45,061 nt of DNA from Chromatiaceae bacterium (GTDB taxonomy: Bacteria > Pseudomonadota > Gammaproteobacteria > Chromatiales > Chromatiaceae), in assembly GCA_013426805.1 (NCBI GenBank), contig JACDZG010000055.1, forward strand, positions 1-45,061, written 5' to 3'. The stretch's first letter is position 1. Each line of letters begins with the position of its first letter. Below the pieces are notes generated by a model. That model was not told the origin of the DNA and did no database searches. It saw nothing but the letters and a program-made list of their open reading frames with translations. Below are positions 17,603 to 26,522 of this stretch, piece after piece. Both the position numbers and the translations under genes were made by a program.

Positions 17603-17872
17603 CTAAAGTGAGTAAATTGTTAGTGAGCCTCCCCAAAGATCACTGACGATCATTTGGTCACGACGCAATTTGGCCGTTGGTTCATGGGCGTTGAGCGCGC
17701 TTGGGGACGACTGCGCAGATCGCTTATCATCGAAAGCCACAGCCTGATTCTTACCCGCGTCCTGCCGGGCGGCGCCTGCTTGCTCCATTACTTGGTCGCC
17801 GACCTCGCCGGCTACCGCATCTGGCTTACCTTTACTTTCGTCGATGCGGCCCGCGACTTGCTCTTGAGGCAT
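17603..17872 (-). CDS. CsbD-like stress protein with unusual C-terminal tail
   Basis: This is a protein of 89 residues. Residues 4-55 match the CsbD pattern: QVAGRIDESKGK, AVAGEVGD, MEQAGAARQDAGKNQ and a closing DDKRSA. CsbD proteins are small hydrophilic proteins raised in general stress. Members usually stop near residue 60-70. Here about 30 further residues (to SLTIYSL) have a different character and may come from a lost stop or a frameshift. CTGGAG lies about 8 bases upstream of the ATG at 17870-17872. Confidence 0.6.
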   Translation of the reverse strand: MPQEQVAGRIDESKGKPDAVAGEVGDQVMEQAGAARQDAGKNQAVAFDDKRSAQSSPSALNAHEPTAKLRRDQMIVSDLWGGSLTIYSL

Positions 17873-18064
17873 GAATGTCTCCAGTTGTGGTGGTGGTGCG
17901 TTAGCTGAACATGGAAATATTTGCTCCACATGTTATTACATATAGTACAGCCACCAACCTGTGCACTCGGTGCGGTAGCGCGCTTAGGCGACGTGGCGCG
18001 GTGCCGGGGCGGATGCCCGGCGGACCGCGGGGATGTTCGTGCGTCCGCGCGGCCGCGCTCGAGA

Positions 18065-18964
18065 TCAGGCGTCACGCAGCACCACCGAGGCCCGCACCGT
18101 GTTCCCGTTGCCCAAATACTCCAAGGTGTCGAAGCTCATTGCCCGAGCGATCGCAATACCCCGCCCGTGCGGGTCGAAGGCGCGTTCCGGATCGAACTCG
18201 AGATAGGCGTTCCACGCGAAGCCTTCGCCTTGGTCTTGAACGGTGAGCAGGATGGCCGCCGGCGTGCGCTCGAATCGGATCTCTACGCGCTTGTCGGCGT
18301 TTCCCGGCAGCCGCTGGCGGCGTTCCAGCTCGGCGGCGAGATCGCCCTCCATCAGGAGCTGCGACTTCTCGGCATAGGTGATCCCGAGATTGCCGTGCTC
18401 GATGGCATTGATCATCAATTCATGCAAACCGAGCGCCACCCGGTCGGGTTGCGGGAAAAGCCGTGTCAGCAGACCGGCCAGGGCATTGACCTCCTCCAGC
18501 CGGCGGTAATGGAAGGTGGCAGTCGTCAGAAAGCGCAGCGCCTGCTCGGTCTGCCTTGCGCTTTGCTGCACCTGCCGGTATTGGCGGGACTGGTCGACCG
18601 CGGCCCGCACGACGACGAGGAGCAATTCCATCTGCAATGGCTTGGTCAGATAATAATAGGCACCGGCTTGGAGCCCCTCCAGAATACAGGCCTTGTCATC
18701 CATGGCAGTGACCAGGATCACTGGCACCTGCGCCGTCTCCGGGCGGGCGCGCAGCTTACCCAGCAGGGTCATACCGTCCATGCGGGGCATGCTGCGGTCG
18801 AGCAGGATGGCGTCGAATTCAGCGGCCGACTGCCCGATGAGGTCCCAGGCCGCCTGGCCGTCCTCCGCCTGCGTGACCTGGCATCCTTGCCCGGTGAGAT
18901 TGATGGCGATCAGGTCAGCGATGATGTCGTCGTCTTCGACCACCAGGATACGTGCGTTCTTCAT
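18065..18964 (-). CDS. Response regulator with HATPase (anti-sigma-type) output
   Basis: This is a protein of 299 residues. An N-terminal receiver domain (3-125) has ILVVEDDD, the phospho-acceptor in AILLDRSMPRMDG and a Lys in YYLTKPL. After a linker helix, residues about 160-299 form a GHKL ATPase domain of the RsbW/anti-sigma kind: LHELMINAIEHGNLG is the N-box, and DQGEGF and PHGRGIAIAR are the G-boxes. No HisKA is present. It could phosphorylate or sequester a partner when the receiver is activated. The ATG at 18962-18964 gives the canonical receiver start; the longer frame upstream overlaps a pseudogene. The large hybrid kinase upstream is the likely phosphodonor. Confidence 0.85.
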   Translation of the reverse strand: MKNARILVVEDDDIIADLIAINLTGQGCQVTQAEDGQAAWDLIGQSAAEFDAILLDRSMPRMDGMTLLGKLRARPETAQVPVILVTAMDDKACILEGLQAGAYYYLTKPLQMELLLVVVRAAVDQSRQYRQVQQSARQTEQALRFLTTATFHYRRLEEVNALAGLLTRLFPQPDRVALGLHELMINAIEHGNLGITYAEKSQLLMEGDLAAELERRQRLPGNADKRVEIRFERTPAAILLTVQDQGEGFAWNAYLEFDPERAFDPHGRGIAIARAMSFDTLEYLGNGNTVRASVVLRDA

Positions 18965-19014
18965 GGCAATGGGTCCCGTTGTTGCTGCTGATTCCGGCGC
19001 TGATCCCAATCGCC

Positions 19015-19259
19015 CTAGATGTCGAGGATGCGCGGCAGGCAGCCCGCGAACGCGGCGATCAGGGACGGATCGAAATGACTGTCGACACCCGCCCGCAGCG
19101 TCGCCATTACCTGTTCCAGGGGCCAGGCATCCTGGTATGGACGATGGCCTCAGTGCCATTGCTCGCCACCGTCAGGCGCTATTCGCCTCGTAGGATAACA
19201 CGCAGGGTGGCAAGATTGGTGACTTCATCGTCGACCAGCAGCAGCGGGCCGTGCATCAT
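19015..19259 (-). pseudogene. Remnant of a REC-HD-GYP response regulator
   Basis: Read on the minus strand, 19259 starts MMHGPLLLVDDEVTNLATLR, the first strand and helix of a receiver domain, and stops after 25 codons. Further on, 19130-19015 in another frame encodes VDSHFDPSLIAAFAG...PRILDI and a stop, which is the usual last helix of an HD-GYP phosphodiesterase. Everything between, including the receiver Asp and the HD-GYP core, is gone. Its start overlaps the stop of the hybrid kinase (ATGA), so the intact gene was translationally coupled to that kinase. Confidence 0.75.
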
Positions 19260-22200
19260 GTGTCCAGGTCGCGCAGCAAGGCGCGGATCACTGCCTCAGC
19301 CCCACGAAAATCGAACTCGCTCAACAGCGACCGCACGGTGGCCAGGGGCGTGGCGGCAACCAGGCCCGACAACGGTGCGAGCAGCGATTCACAACGGTCG
19401 GGATCATTCTGGTCGAGCGCAACCAAGACTTGATTCAGCAATGCACGTGGGCTCTCGGGTTCGGTATCGGCAGACCTTGTGACGGCTGCGGGCTGCTCGG
19501 CCGTCAAGCGACCGGCGATCCCGGCGCAGACCTCGTCGATCGCCGACTGTAAGGCCGCGGCCAGTTCGCCGATCGGCTCGTCTTCCCTGAGTCGCCGGTC
19601 CAGTTGCCGGTTGAGATCCAGAACGCGCGGCAACGCGAGACTACCCGCTACCCCGACGAGCTTGTGGGCAAGCGCCCCGGCCGCGGCCCGGTCGCCTGCA
19701 TGGCAGAGGCGCGCGATCTCCCGCCCGGCGCCGGCGTAGCGGGAGACGAACTTGTCGAGATAGGTCAGGTAGGTCTCGATTTTGATCCATTGTTCCAGTG
19801 CGGTCGCAAGGTCGATGCCGGGCATTGCCGGTGTCAACGTCGTCGCTGCCGCGGTGCGTGGGGCGAGGGGCGGCTCCGCCAACGCCGCGACGGCACCCGA
19901 TCCCCCGGCATCGGGCTCGCGCCGGCGGCCGGTCCAGTGCTGGATGAGGGCGATCATCCGGTCGACCTGGAACGGCTTGGCGATGAAGTCGTTCATGCCG
20001 GACGCCAGGGCGGCATCGCGCAGTTCCTGGAAGGCGCCGGCGGTGAGGGCCAGGATCGGCAAATCCCGCCAGCGCGCGTCTTCGCGCAACCGGCGGGTGG
20101 TCGCGTAGCCATCCAGGCACGGCATCTGCACGTCCATCAGCACGATGTCCACCCCGTCCGGATTGACCTGCAACCAGTCCAGGGCCTCCTGGCCGTCGCC
20201 GGCCAGGTGGACGATGGCTCCGTCGCCTTCCAGAATCTGCTGCGCCACCTCCAGGTTGATGTCACTGTCATCGACCAGCAACACCCGTACCCCGGCGAGG
20301 CGCGGCCCCTGGGCCACCATCGGCAGAGATGGCGTCGCGACCCGCCCCTGCCGACGCCGGCTCAGCGCGTCGCCGATCGCGTTGTACAGGGCGGAGGGCG
20401 TGACCGGCTTGCTGACCAGCGCGTCGATCGCGGCGAAGCCGGGCTCGCCCACGATCGCGTCCCGTGAGTAGGCGGTGACCATGATGACGATGGGCGGCGT
20501 CTGCGACGCATCAATGCGCTCGCGCAGTGCGTCGCGGATCAATTGGGCGGTGGTCAACCCGTCCTGTTCCGGCATTTGCCAGTCGAGCACCAAGGCGTCA
20601 TAGAGCCCCTGGTCTGGGAGCCGCGCCAGGGCCAGGGCGTCCTCGCCCGAAGTCACCAGGTCGGCGGTCCAGCCCAGGGCGGCGGCGGTGTTCAGCAGCG
20701 CGGCGCCGGCCGTCGCGCTGTCGTCCGCCACCAGCAGGTGCAGCCGCGCCAACTCGGGCGGAGCGGATGGCGCGGGGTGGTCACACCGAAACGGCAGCAC
20801 GAACCAAAACGCGCTGCCCTGGCCGGGCACACTCTCGACCCGCAACTCGCCACCCATCAGGGCGACCAAGCGTCGGCTGATGGCCAGTCCCAAGCCGGTG
20901 CCGCCGAAGCGGCGCTCGATACTGCTGTCGGCCTGACTGAACGGGGCAAAGACCTGAACCTGCTGTTCACCGGCGATTCCAATGCCGGTATCGCGCACCA
21001 CGAACCGCAGTCTAACGTCCGGCCCCGGTGCCGACTCCAGCGCGATGCGCAGTTCGACCTCACCTTTTTCGGTGAACTTGACGGCGTTGCCCAGCAGATT
21101 GATCAGCACCTGCTGGAGGCGTGCCGCATCACCGATCAGCGTGTCGCAATGCGACGACGTTTGCAGCGAAATGATCAGCTCCAACTGCTTGTCGCGCGCG
21201 GCCGTGGCCATGATGGCGGCGAGATCGTCCAGCAATTCGGACAGACGGAAGGGCGCGAACTCGGTCTCCAGCCGTCCCGCCTCGATCTTGGAGAAGTCGA
21301 GGATGTCGTTGATGAGCGTCAGCAGCGAGCGGCCGGCGTTGCGAACCTTCAGCACCAGGTCGCGCGCCGCCGCTGCGAGCGGCTGCCGCTCCAGTAGATA
21401 GCAGAAGCCCAGCACCGCGTTCATCGGCGTGCGGATCTCGTGGCTCATATTGGCCAGGAACTCGGACTTCATGCGCGTCGCCTGCTCGGCCAGGGCGCGC
21501 GCCTGCAACAACTCGGTCTCGGCCGCTTTGCGTGCGGTGACATCGACATAGGCGATGAGCACCCCGTAGTCGGGATGCGGATAGGGCATGGCGCTGACCG
21601 AGATCCACAGGACGCCATCCGGCCGGGCGATGCCCATCTCCACGTCGCGCACCATCCGGCCCTCGGCCGCGGCGCGTACGCTGGCAAACTCCGGTGGCGG
21701 CATCGGAGTCCCATCTGGACGGATGACCTTCCATTCCTCACCGTCATAGATCCGGCGGAAGTGTTCATCCCGCGAGATTCCCAGCAGAATTTCCGAGGCC
21801 CGATTGCAGTCGATGATCTGACCGGCCCGGTTCGTGACGGCGATCCCGATCGGCAGGAGGTCGTAAATGGTGCGCAGCTTGGTCTCGGACGCCTGAAGCT
21901 CCGCGGTTCGTGAGGCCACCAATTCCGCGAGGTGCGCCTGCTGGTCCTGCAGGGCGAGCTGCGCCTCCCGGGCCTCGGTGACGTCGTGAATACTCACGAC
22001 CACGCCCAGCACTGCCCCATCGTGCCCCCGGAAGGGGCACAGGTCCGACTCCAGGTGGCGATGTTTGCCGTCGGCGAGCGTGATAAGACTACTGAACCGA
22101 TGGGCCTGGCCGGCCAAAGCGGACTCCAGCCGCGGGCCGATCTTCGCATAGTCCTCAGCCCCCACCACCTCGCGCGCCAGGCGGCCTTGCAGGTCCGCCG

Positions 22201-23671
22201 GAGTCGAGTGGCGCATCGCGGCATAGGCCGGATTGACCACCCGGTAGCGCAGATCCCGATCGAGTAAGATCAGCATCTCGCTGGAGGTCTCGACGATCTG
22301 CTGGTAACGGCGCAGGTCCAGCTCGGCCAGCTTGCGCGCGGTGATGTCCTCGGAGAAGATGACAATCCCGCCCACGGCGCCGTCGCTCCGGTGCCAGGGT
22401 CTCACCTCCCATCGCACCCATTGCACGGTTCCGTTCTGCCGCTCGAAGGGCTCTTCCTCGGCACGAATCACCTCCCCGGCCAGGCAACGGCGGTGTACCT
22501 CCCGCCACGACTCCGGAATCTCGGGGAAGACCTCATAATGAGAACGCCCGATGATGTCGCAACCCCCCAGTCCAAAGTTGTCCAGCCAGCGTCGACTGAC
22601 CACCAGGTGACGTAAGTCGCGGTCCAGCATGGCCAGGGCGGCGGGGGCGTGCTCAATGAAGAGCCGCAACTGCTCTTTCCGCTCGGCGAGCGCGGCTTCG
22701 GCGCGTTTGCGCTCGGAGATGTCACGCACGACGCCCAGCAGGCAGGGTTTACCGCCGAATAGGGTCTTGGTCGCCCTGACCTCGACCGGGATGGGGCGTC
22801 CCTGTGCATCCCGATGCGCGGCCTCGAAGGAGGCGGCCCCCTCCTGCTGCAACGCCGCGAGGCGCTGCGGGACATTGACGGCATCGTCGGGCCTATCGAT
22901 GTCGCGAATGTGCAAGGTCAGGAAGGTCTCCCGATCGTATCCGTACCGTCGGCAGGCCTGGTCATTGACGGCAAGGAAGCGCCCTTGCAGATCAAGAATA
23001 AAGATCGAGTCCATGACGTTGTTGACAATCCCGCGATAGCGTTCCTCGCTCTCCCGCAGAGCCGCCTGGGCCTGCTTGCGCGCACTGATGTCGTTGACCA
23101 TGGTCAGGGCGTGCGTGATGGTGTCGGCGGTATCGCGGATGGCGGTGACCGTGACCTCCGCGACCACGGTGTGGCCGTCGCGGTGACGGTAGTGTGTCTC
23201 CAGCCGGTAGCTCGGGAGCTCGCCGGCCAGCAGCCGGGCGAACACCGCGGTCTCCTGTTCGCGGTCGGCCGTCACGACGAATTCGCTGAAGTGGCGCCCG
23301 ATCACGCTCGGCAGTTCCCCCTGGTAACCGAGCATTGCCAGCAGGGCAGGGTTGACCAGCACCAGCCGGCCGTCGCGGTCCCACAGGCTGATTCCGACCG
23401 GGGACGCCTCGAAGATGGAGCGCAGAAGGCCCTGTTCACGCAACTGCTGCCGGGTATCCCGCAGTGCCTGACCCTGCTCGGCGATGGTCCGACGCAACAG
23501 GCGCAAATGGACATCGTGGACGTCTCGCAAGAGGTTACTCCGGCTGAGAATCCCGACCAGGCGCCCGGCACTGTCCTCCACCGCCAGGTGCCGGACCCCC
23601 GTGGCGTGCATCCACGGGGCTGCCTCGTAGGCGAAGCCTTCGGGATGAATGACCTGCAGCGGCTGGGACAT
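19256..23671 (-). CDS. Giant hybrid histidine kinase: half CBS, five PAS, two receivers, HPt
   Basis: This is a protein of 1471 residues. Order: second half of a CBS pair (1-50, VRHLAVEDSAGRLVGILSRS); coiled linker; five PAS/PAC units (about 84-720); HisKA with the phospho-His in FLANMSHEIRTPMNAV (about 740); HATPase (about 845-965); receiver 1 (LVADDSA, LDWQMPEQDG); receiver 2 (LLVDDSDIN, LMDVQMPCLDG); and an HPt domain with AHKLVGVAGSL near 1345. No transmembrane helix is visible, so it is cytosolic. It is a complete phosphorelay in one chain. Its N-terminus is truncated: CBS sequence continues upstream without a start. It formed an operon with the now-decayed HD-GYP regulator, and the receiver-ATPase protein may use its phosphate. 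Confidence 0.92.
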   Translation of the reverse strand: MSQPLQVIHPEGFAYEAAPWMHATGVRHLAVEDSAGRLVGILSRSNLLRDVHDVHLRLLRRTIAEQGQALRDTRQQLREQGLLRSIFEASPVGISLWDRDGRLVLVNPALLAMLGYQGELPSVIGRHFSEFVVTADREQETAVFARLLAGELPSYRLETHYRHRDGHTVVAEVTVTAIRDTADTITHALTMVNDISARKQAQAALRESEERYRGIVNNVMDSIFILDLQGRFLAVNDQACRRYGYDRETFLTLHIRDIDRPDDAVNVPQRLAALQQEGAASFEAAHRDAQGRPIPVEVRATKTLFGGKPCLLGVVRDISERKRAEAALAERKEQLRLFIEHAPAALAMLDRDLRHLVVSRRWLDNFGLGGCDIIGRSHYEVFPEIPESWREVHRRCLAGEVIRAEEEPFERQNGTVQWVRWEVRPWHRSDGAVGGIVIFSEDITARKLAELDLRRYQQIVETSSEMLILLDRDLRYRVVNPAYAAMRHSTPADLQGRLAREVVGAEDYAKIGPRLESALAGQAHRFSSLITLADGKHRHLESDLCPFRGHDGAVLGVVVSIHDVTEAREAQLALQDQQAHLAELVASRTAELQASETKLRTIYDLLPIGIAVTNRAGQIIDCNRASEILLGISRDEHFRRIYDGEEWKVIRPDGTPMPPPEFASVRAAAEGRMVRDVEMGIARPDGVLWISVSAMPYPHPDYGVLIAYVDVTARKAAETELLQARALAEQATRMKSEFLANMSHEIRTPMNAVLGFCYLLERQPLAAAARDLVLKVRNAGRSLLTLINDILDFSKIEAGRLETEFAPFRLSELLDDLAAIMATAARDKQLELIISLQTSSHCDTLIGDAARLQQVLINLLGNAVKFTEKGEVELRIALESAPGPDVRLRFVVRDTGIGIAGEQQVQVFAPFSQADSSIERRFGGTGLGLAISRRLVALMGGELRVESVPGQGSAFWFVLPFRCDHPAPSAPPELARLHLLVADDSATAGAALLNTAAALGWTADLVTSGEDALALARLPDQGLYDALVLDWQMPEQDGLTTAQLIRDALRERIDASQTPPIVIMVTAYSRDAIVGEPGFAAIDALVSKPVTPSALYNAIGDALSRRRQGRVATPSLPMVAQGPRLAGVRVLLVDDSDINLEVAQQILEGDGAIVHLAGDGQEALDWLQVNPDGVDIVLMDVQMPCLDGYATTRRLREDARWRDLPILALTAGAFQELRDAALASGMNDFIAKPFQVDRMIALIQHWTGRRREPDAGGSGAVAALAEPPLAPRTAAATTLTPAMPGIDLATALEQWIKIETYLTYLDKFVSRYAGAGREIARLCHAGDRAAAGALAHKLVGVAGSLALPRVLDLNRQLDRRLREDEPIGELAAALQSAIDEVCAGIAGRLTAEQPAAVTRSADTEPESPRALLNQVLVALDQNDPDRCESLLAPLSGLVAATPLATVRSLLSEFDFRGAEAVIRALLRDLDT

Positions 23672-23786
23672 GACAGCGGCAACCCGGGTGGCTTGCCGGT
23701 CCAGGTCGAGCGTGGCCAGCCGGATGGCCTCGCGTTCGGTCAGGATGCCGATGACACAAGGTCGCGAGCGTGAGCGTTTCGATCAT
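23672..23786 (-). pseudogene. Remnant of the upstream CBS half of the giant kinase
   Basis: In the kinase frame, 23760 to 23672 reads CVIGILTEREAIRLATLDLD and then AAVMSQPL, a clear CBS fragment, but it has no start codon and meets a TGA near 23780. A short frame from the ATG at 23784-23786 (MIETLTLATL) is shifted by one base. A deletion of the first CBS strand-helix unit, together with a frameshift, explains this. Translation of the kinase now probably begins at 23671. Confidence 0.6.
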
Positions 23787-23870
23787 GATATTGGGTTTTC
23801 CGGCAATCGCCTCAGCCGGCTCGCTCGGCGGCAGGTATTAGAGCCGCGGGCGTGGCCTGCATCATCAGAA

Positions 23871-24767
23871 TCAATCCCCGCGCTGATCCAGTTCCAGCCC
23901 GGCCGGGTCCTGATGGATGGTGATGTCGGCGTCCGGCCACTCGGCGTGCAGGACGTCCTCTACCCGATCGGAGGTGGCATGCGCCTCCAGTAGGGAGATG
24001 TCGGGGTCGAGTTCCAGGTGGAGCTGGATGACCGCAATATGGCCGGAACGGCGGGTGCGCAGCCCATGGACACCGCGTACTCCCGCCACCGTGCATGCCA
24101 GGGCCTTGATGCGCTGGCGGTGCTGCTCCTCGATTTCGCGATCCATCAGCAGGTCGACCGCCTCGCGCGCGATCTGGAAGGCGCTGTAGAAGATGTAGAC
24201 GGCGATCCCGAGCGCGAAGACCGGGTCGAGCCCCGGCCAGCCCATGACCGCCAGGATCAGGGCGAGGAGGGTGGCCGAGTTGGTCGCCAGGTCGGTCGCG
24301 TAGTGCAGCGCGTCGGCGCGGATGGCGGTTGAACCGGTCGCCCGGATGACCCGGTGCTGGAAGACGAGGAGCAGGCCGGTGGCCGCCATCGCAAAGAGCA
24401 TGACGCCGATGCCCACGCCAATGTCCGACAGGGGGGCCGGGTTGACCAGCCGATCGACCGCATGCAGGGCGAGGAACAGGGCGGACCCGCCGATGAAGGC
24501 GGCTTGTGCCAGTCCGGCCAGGGCTTCGGCCTTGCCATGCCCGAAGCGGTGGTCCTTGTCCGCGGGTTGCAGCGACCAGTGAACCGCCAGCAGGTTCACC
24601 AGGGAGGCTCCCACGTCCATCAGTGAGTCGATCAAAGAGGCCAGGACACTGACCGCGTCGGTGACCAGCCAGGCGGCCAGTTTCGCCAGGATCAACAGGG
24701 TCGCGGTGGCGACCGAGGCGTAGGTGGCGAGTCGCAGCAGGCGGGAATTCTCCTGATGCGGCGTCAT
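23871..24767 (-). CDS. fieF: FieF-type cation diffusion facilitator (iron/zinc efflux)
   Basis: This is an inner-membrane protein of 298 residues with six helices and a C-terminal cytoplasmic metal-binding domain. It strongly follows the FieF pattern: SVLASLIDSLMDVGASLVNL (site A Asp residues), HRFGHGKAEALAGLAQ, RADALHYATD (site A second half), and the C-terminal GVHGLRTRRSG and IQLHLELD. It exports Fe(II) or Zn(II) by proton exchange. I chose the ATG at 24765-24767; a longer start at 24830 adds 21 residues unlike the family. It is monocistronic, flanked by the CBS remnant and a repeat block. Confidence 0.92.
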   Translation of the reverse strand: MTPHQENSRLLRLATYASVATATLLILAKLAAWLVTDAVSVLASLIDSLMDVGASLVNLLAVHWSLQPADKDHRFGHGKAEALAGLAQAAFIGGSALFLALHAVDRLVNPAPLSDIGVGIGVMLFAMAATGLLLVFQHRVIRATGSTAIRADALHYATDLATNSATLLALILAVMGWPGLDPVFALGIAVYIFYSAFQIAREAVDLLMDREIEEQHRQRIKALACTVAGVRGVHGLRTRRSGHIAVIQLHLELDPDISLLEAHATSDRVEDVLHAEWPDADITIHQDPAGLELDQRGD

Positions 24768-24901
24768 GGCTGGTGCGGGGCAATGGGTGGCATGACGAAC
24801 TCCAAACAACTCCGTCAAGGAACGGGTCACAGTTCCGGCCGGCGCACTGCAGGTCGTGGCTTTCGCCGGACGAGGGGCGCCCGGACGCGCGGTCGACCGG
24901 C
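24768..24901. other. Upstream region of fieF
   Basis: No gene seen. A GTTCCGGCCGG at 24831-24841 is a partial copy of the GTTCCGGCC repeat family. A Fur-like or other metal-regulator site was looked for and not found. Confidence 0.35.
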
Positions 24902-25040
24902 TAAGGTGATCTCCGGAACAGCGGATACCACCACCATCGGCCCGGATGTAGGTGCGACTTCAGTCGCACCGACTCGGACGTACGTGCGACTGAAGTCGCA
25001 CCTACACTGACCGGCATCCAAATTGTCGGAAATCACCTAA
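24902..25040. repeat. Inverted-repeat element with GGTGCGACTTCAGTCGCACC cores
   Basis: The left end TAAGGTGATCTCCG (24902-24915) and the right end, read on the minus strand as TTAGGTGATTTCCGACAA, form imperfect terminal inverted repeats. Inside lie a perfect palindrome at 24951-24970 and a second copy of GTGCGACTGAAGTCGCAC at 24984-25001. The right part (24984-25040) is almost identical in reverse to 32742-32800. The layout is like a MITE or REP doublet. Confidence 0.75.
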
Positions 25041-25044
25041 AGCC

Positions 25045-25084
25045 CCGGCCTCCAGTTTTCTTGAGGCCGGAACGATGATCAAGG
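25045..25084. repeat. Hairpin plus CCTTGATCATCGTTCCGGCC repeat copy
   Basis: CCGGCCTC (25045-25052) pairs with GAGGCCGG (25063-25070), and 25065-25084 is the reverse complement of 17312-17331, identical over 20 bases. Confidence 0.65.
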
Positions 25085-25264
25085 CGTTCCGGGCGACCGG
25101 GGTCCGCGCTGTCGCCAGGCTGCCCTGAAGGGCGACCTGCATTCTTGTCGGTCATGATCAAGGCCAACGCGCGCATTCCGCGGATTTCCACGGTTGGGGG
25201 ATACTATGCCGGACGTCGGATAATGTCGAGATCGTGCTTGGTCGCAGTTGAAGACGTGCTGGTC

Positions 25265-25676
25265 ACCCGCGTCCATCAGTGCCTGCATATAGCGCAGCAA
25301 CAGAGGCTGCAACAGACCGGCTCCCTCGAAGGCCAGCTTCAGGCGGCGGCGCTCCAGGCGATACGCGTGGCCCGCCGTCTGCACGACGGCCGAGCTGGGT
25401 GTGGAGTCGCCGCCCATGATAGAGCGAAACGCCGACCATGCCTTCGTTGCCCACACCGGCGGTCTCGGCCGCCGCGCCGCTTGCCGTGACATAGTGCAGC
25501 GAGACGACCGCGCTGGTTGGAAAATAGGCATGGTGCAGCCGCTGGCCCGGTTCGTAGAGCATCTCGCCCAGCGCCAGCGGGCAGGGTTCCAGATGCGGCG
25601 ACAGGGTCGCGTACTCGAGGTCGGGCAGCGCGGCCAGCAGATGATTCTGATTCGGGCTGTGGCGGGCCGGGAGCAT
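25265..25676 (-). pseudogene. Frameshifted and truncated Crp/Fnr-family regulator
   Basis: The ATG at 25674-25676 opens a cyclic-nucleotide-binding-like domain (NQNHLLAALPDLEY, then YFPTSAVVSL) clearly paralogous to the intact gene at 33079-33801. Near 25420, one extra base shifts the frame inside GVSLYHG; the homology goes on in the next frame (GGDSTPSSAVVQTAGHAYRL, LLQPLLLRYMQAL). It then ends abruptly near 25265, before the dimer helix and the helix-turn-helix. It lies 6 bases after the stop of the response regulator at 25683. Confidence 0.8.
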
Positions 25677-25682
25677 CGCGCG

Positions 25683-26522
25683 TCAGCCGACTGCCGCCGC
25701 GGGCCTGGGCGTGGTTTCCACGCCGATGCCGCGATAGCCGATGAAGCGGCACGCCCGGCTGAACCGCGGCTCGCCGCTGACCCGGTACTGCTGGTGCGAG
25801 CCGTCGGCGTTGACGCGGCTGAAGGGGAAGTCCAGGAACGGCTGGCGGGCGGCGATCTTGACGCGGATGGCGGTACGCTCGGTCTCGTTCCAACCGCCGG
25901 TCGGCGGTTGCGTGGCGGTGACTGGCGTCACCTGGTCGGGAATACCCAGCATCGCCATCACCGGGCCTGAGATCGTGGTGAAGCGGCCGGTCTCGTCCTG
26001 TTCCCAGTACCAGTCCGACGCCAGTTCGGCGAGGCTGCGGTAGCGGGCCTCGCTGGCGCGCAGTTCCTCGGTGCGGGTCTCCACCGTCTGCTCCAGCAGC
26101 AGGTTGGACGCTTCGAGTCGGCGGTACAGCAGCCGCACCTCCAGCATGTTGCGGATACGTGTCTTGACCTCCACCAGGTCGAAGGGCTTGCTGACAAAGT
26201 CCTTGGCGCCGGCCTGCAAGGCGCGCAGTTTGTGCGCCGGCTGGGCGGTGAGCACGATGACCGGCAGGTAGCTGTCGGCGGCCTGCACCTGCAGCGCGGC
26301 CATCACCTGAAAGCCGTCCATGCCGGGCATTTGCAGGTCGAGCAGGATCAGGTCGTAGTCGTTGCTTTGATGCAGCGCGCACACGCGGGTGGGGTCCAGC
26401 GTCGCGGCCACGCTGGTATAACCCGCGTCGCCGAGCAGGCGCTGCAAGAGCCGCACATTGGCGTCCTGATCGTCGACGATCAGGATGCGCGCGGCCAGGA
26501 TCTCCTGTTCCGGTAATTTCAT
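25683..26522 (-). CDS. Response regulator with PAS domain, no DNA-binding output
   Basis: This is a protein of 279 residues. The receiver (12-130) has ILIVDDQDAN, the acceptor in LILLDLQMPGMDG and VSKPF. A coiled linker (TVETRTEELRASEARYRS) leads to a PAS domain (about 165-279, WYWEQDETGRFTTISG, and a closing FIGYRGIGVETT). No catalytic or DNA-binding domain follows, so the protein is probably a relay or scaffold. The ATG at 26520-26522 overlaps the kinase stop (ATGA) and AGGA precedes it. A larger open frame running back to 27974 is antiparallel to nothing but simply overlaps the kinase, and is not real. Confidence 0.87.
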   Translation of the reverse strand: MKLPEQEILAARILIVDDQDANVRLLQRLLGDAGYTSVAATLDPTRVCALHQSNDYDLILLDLQMPGMDGFQVMAALQVQAADSYLPVIVLTAQPAHKLRALQAGAKDFVSKPFDLVEVKTRIRNMLEVRLLYRRLEASNLLLEQTVETRTEELRASEARYRSLAELASDWYWEQDETGRFTTISGPVMAMLGIPDQVTPVTATQPPTGGWNETERTAIRVKIAARQPFLDFPFSRVNADGSHQQYRVSGEPRFSRACRFIGYRGIGVETTPRPAAAVG

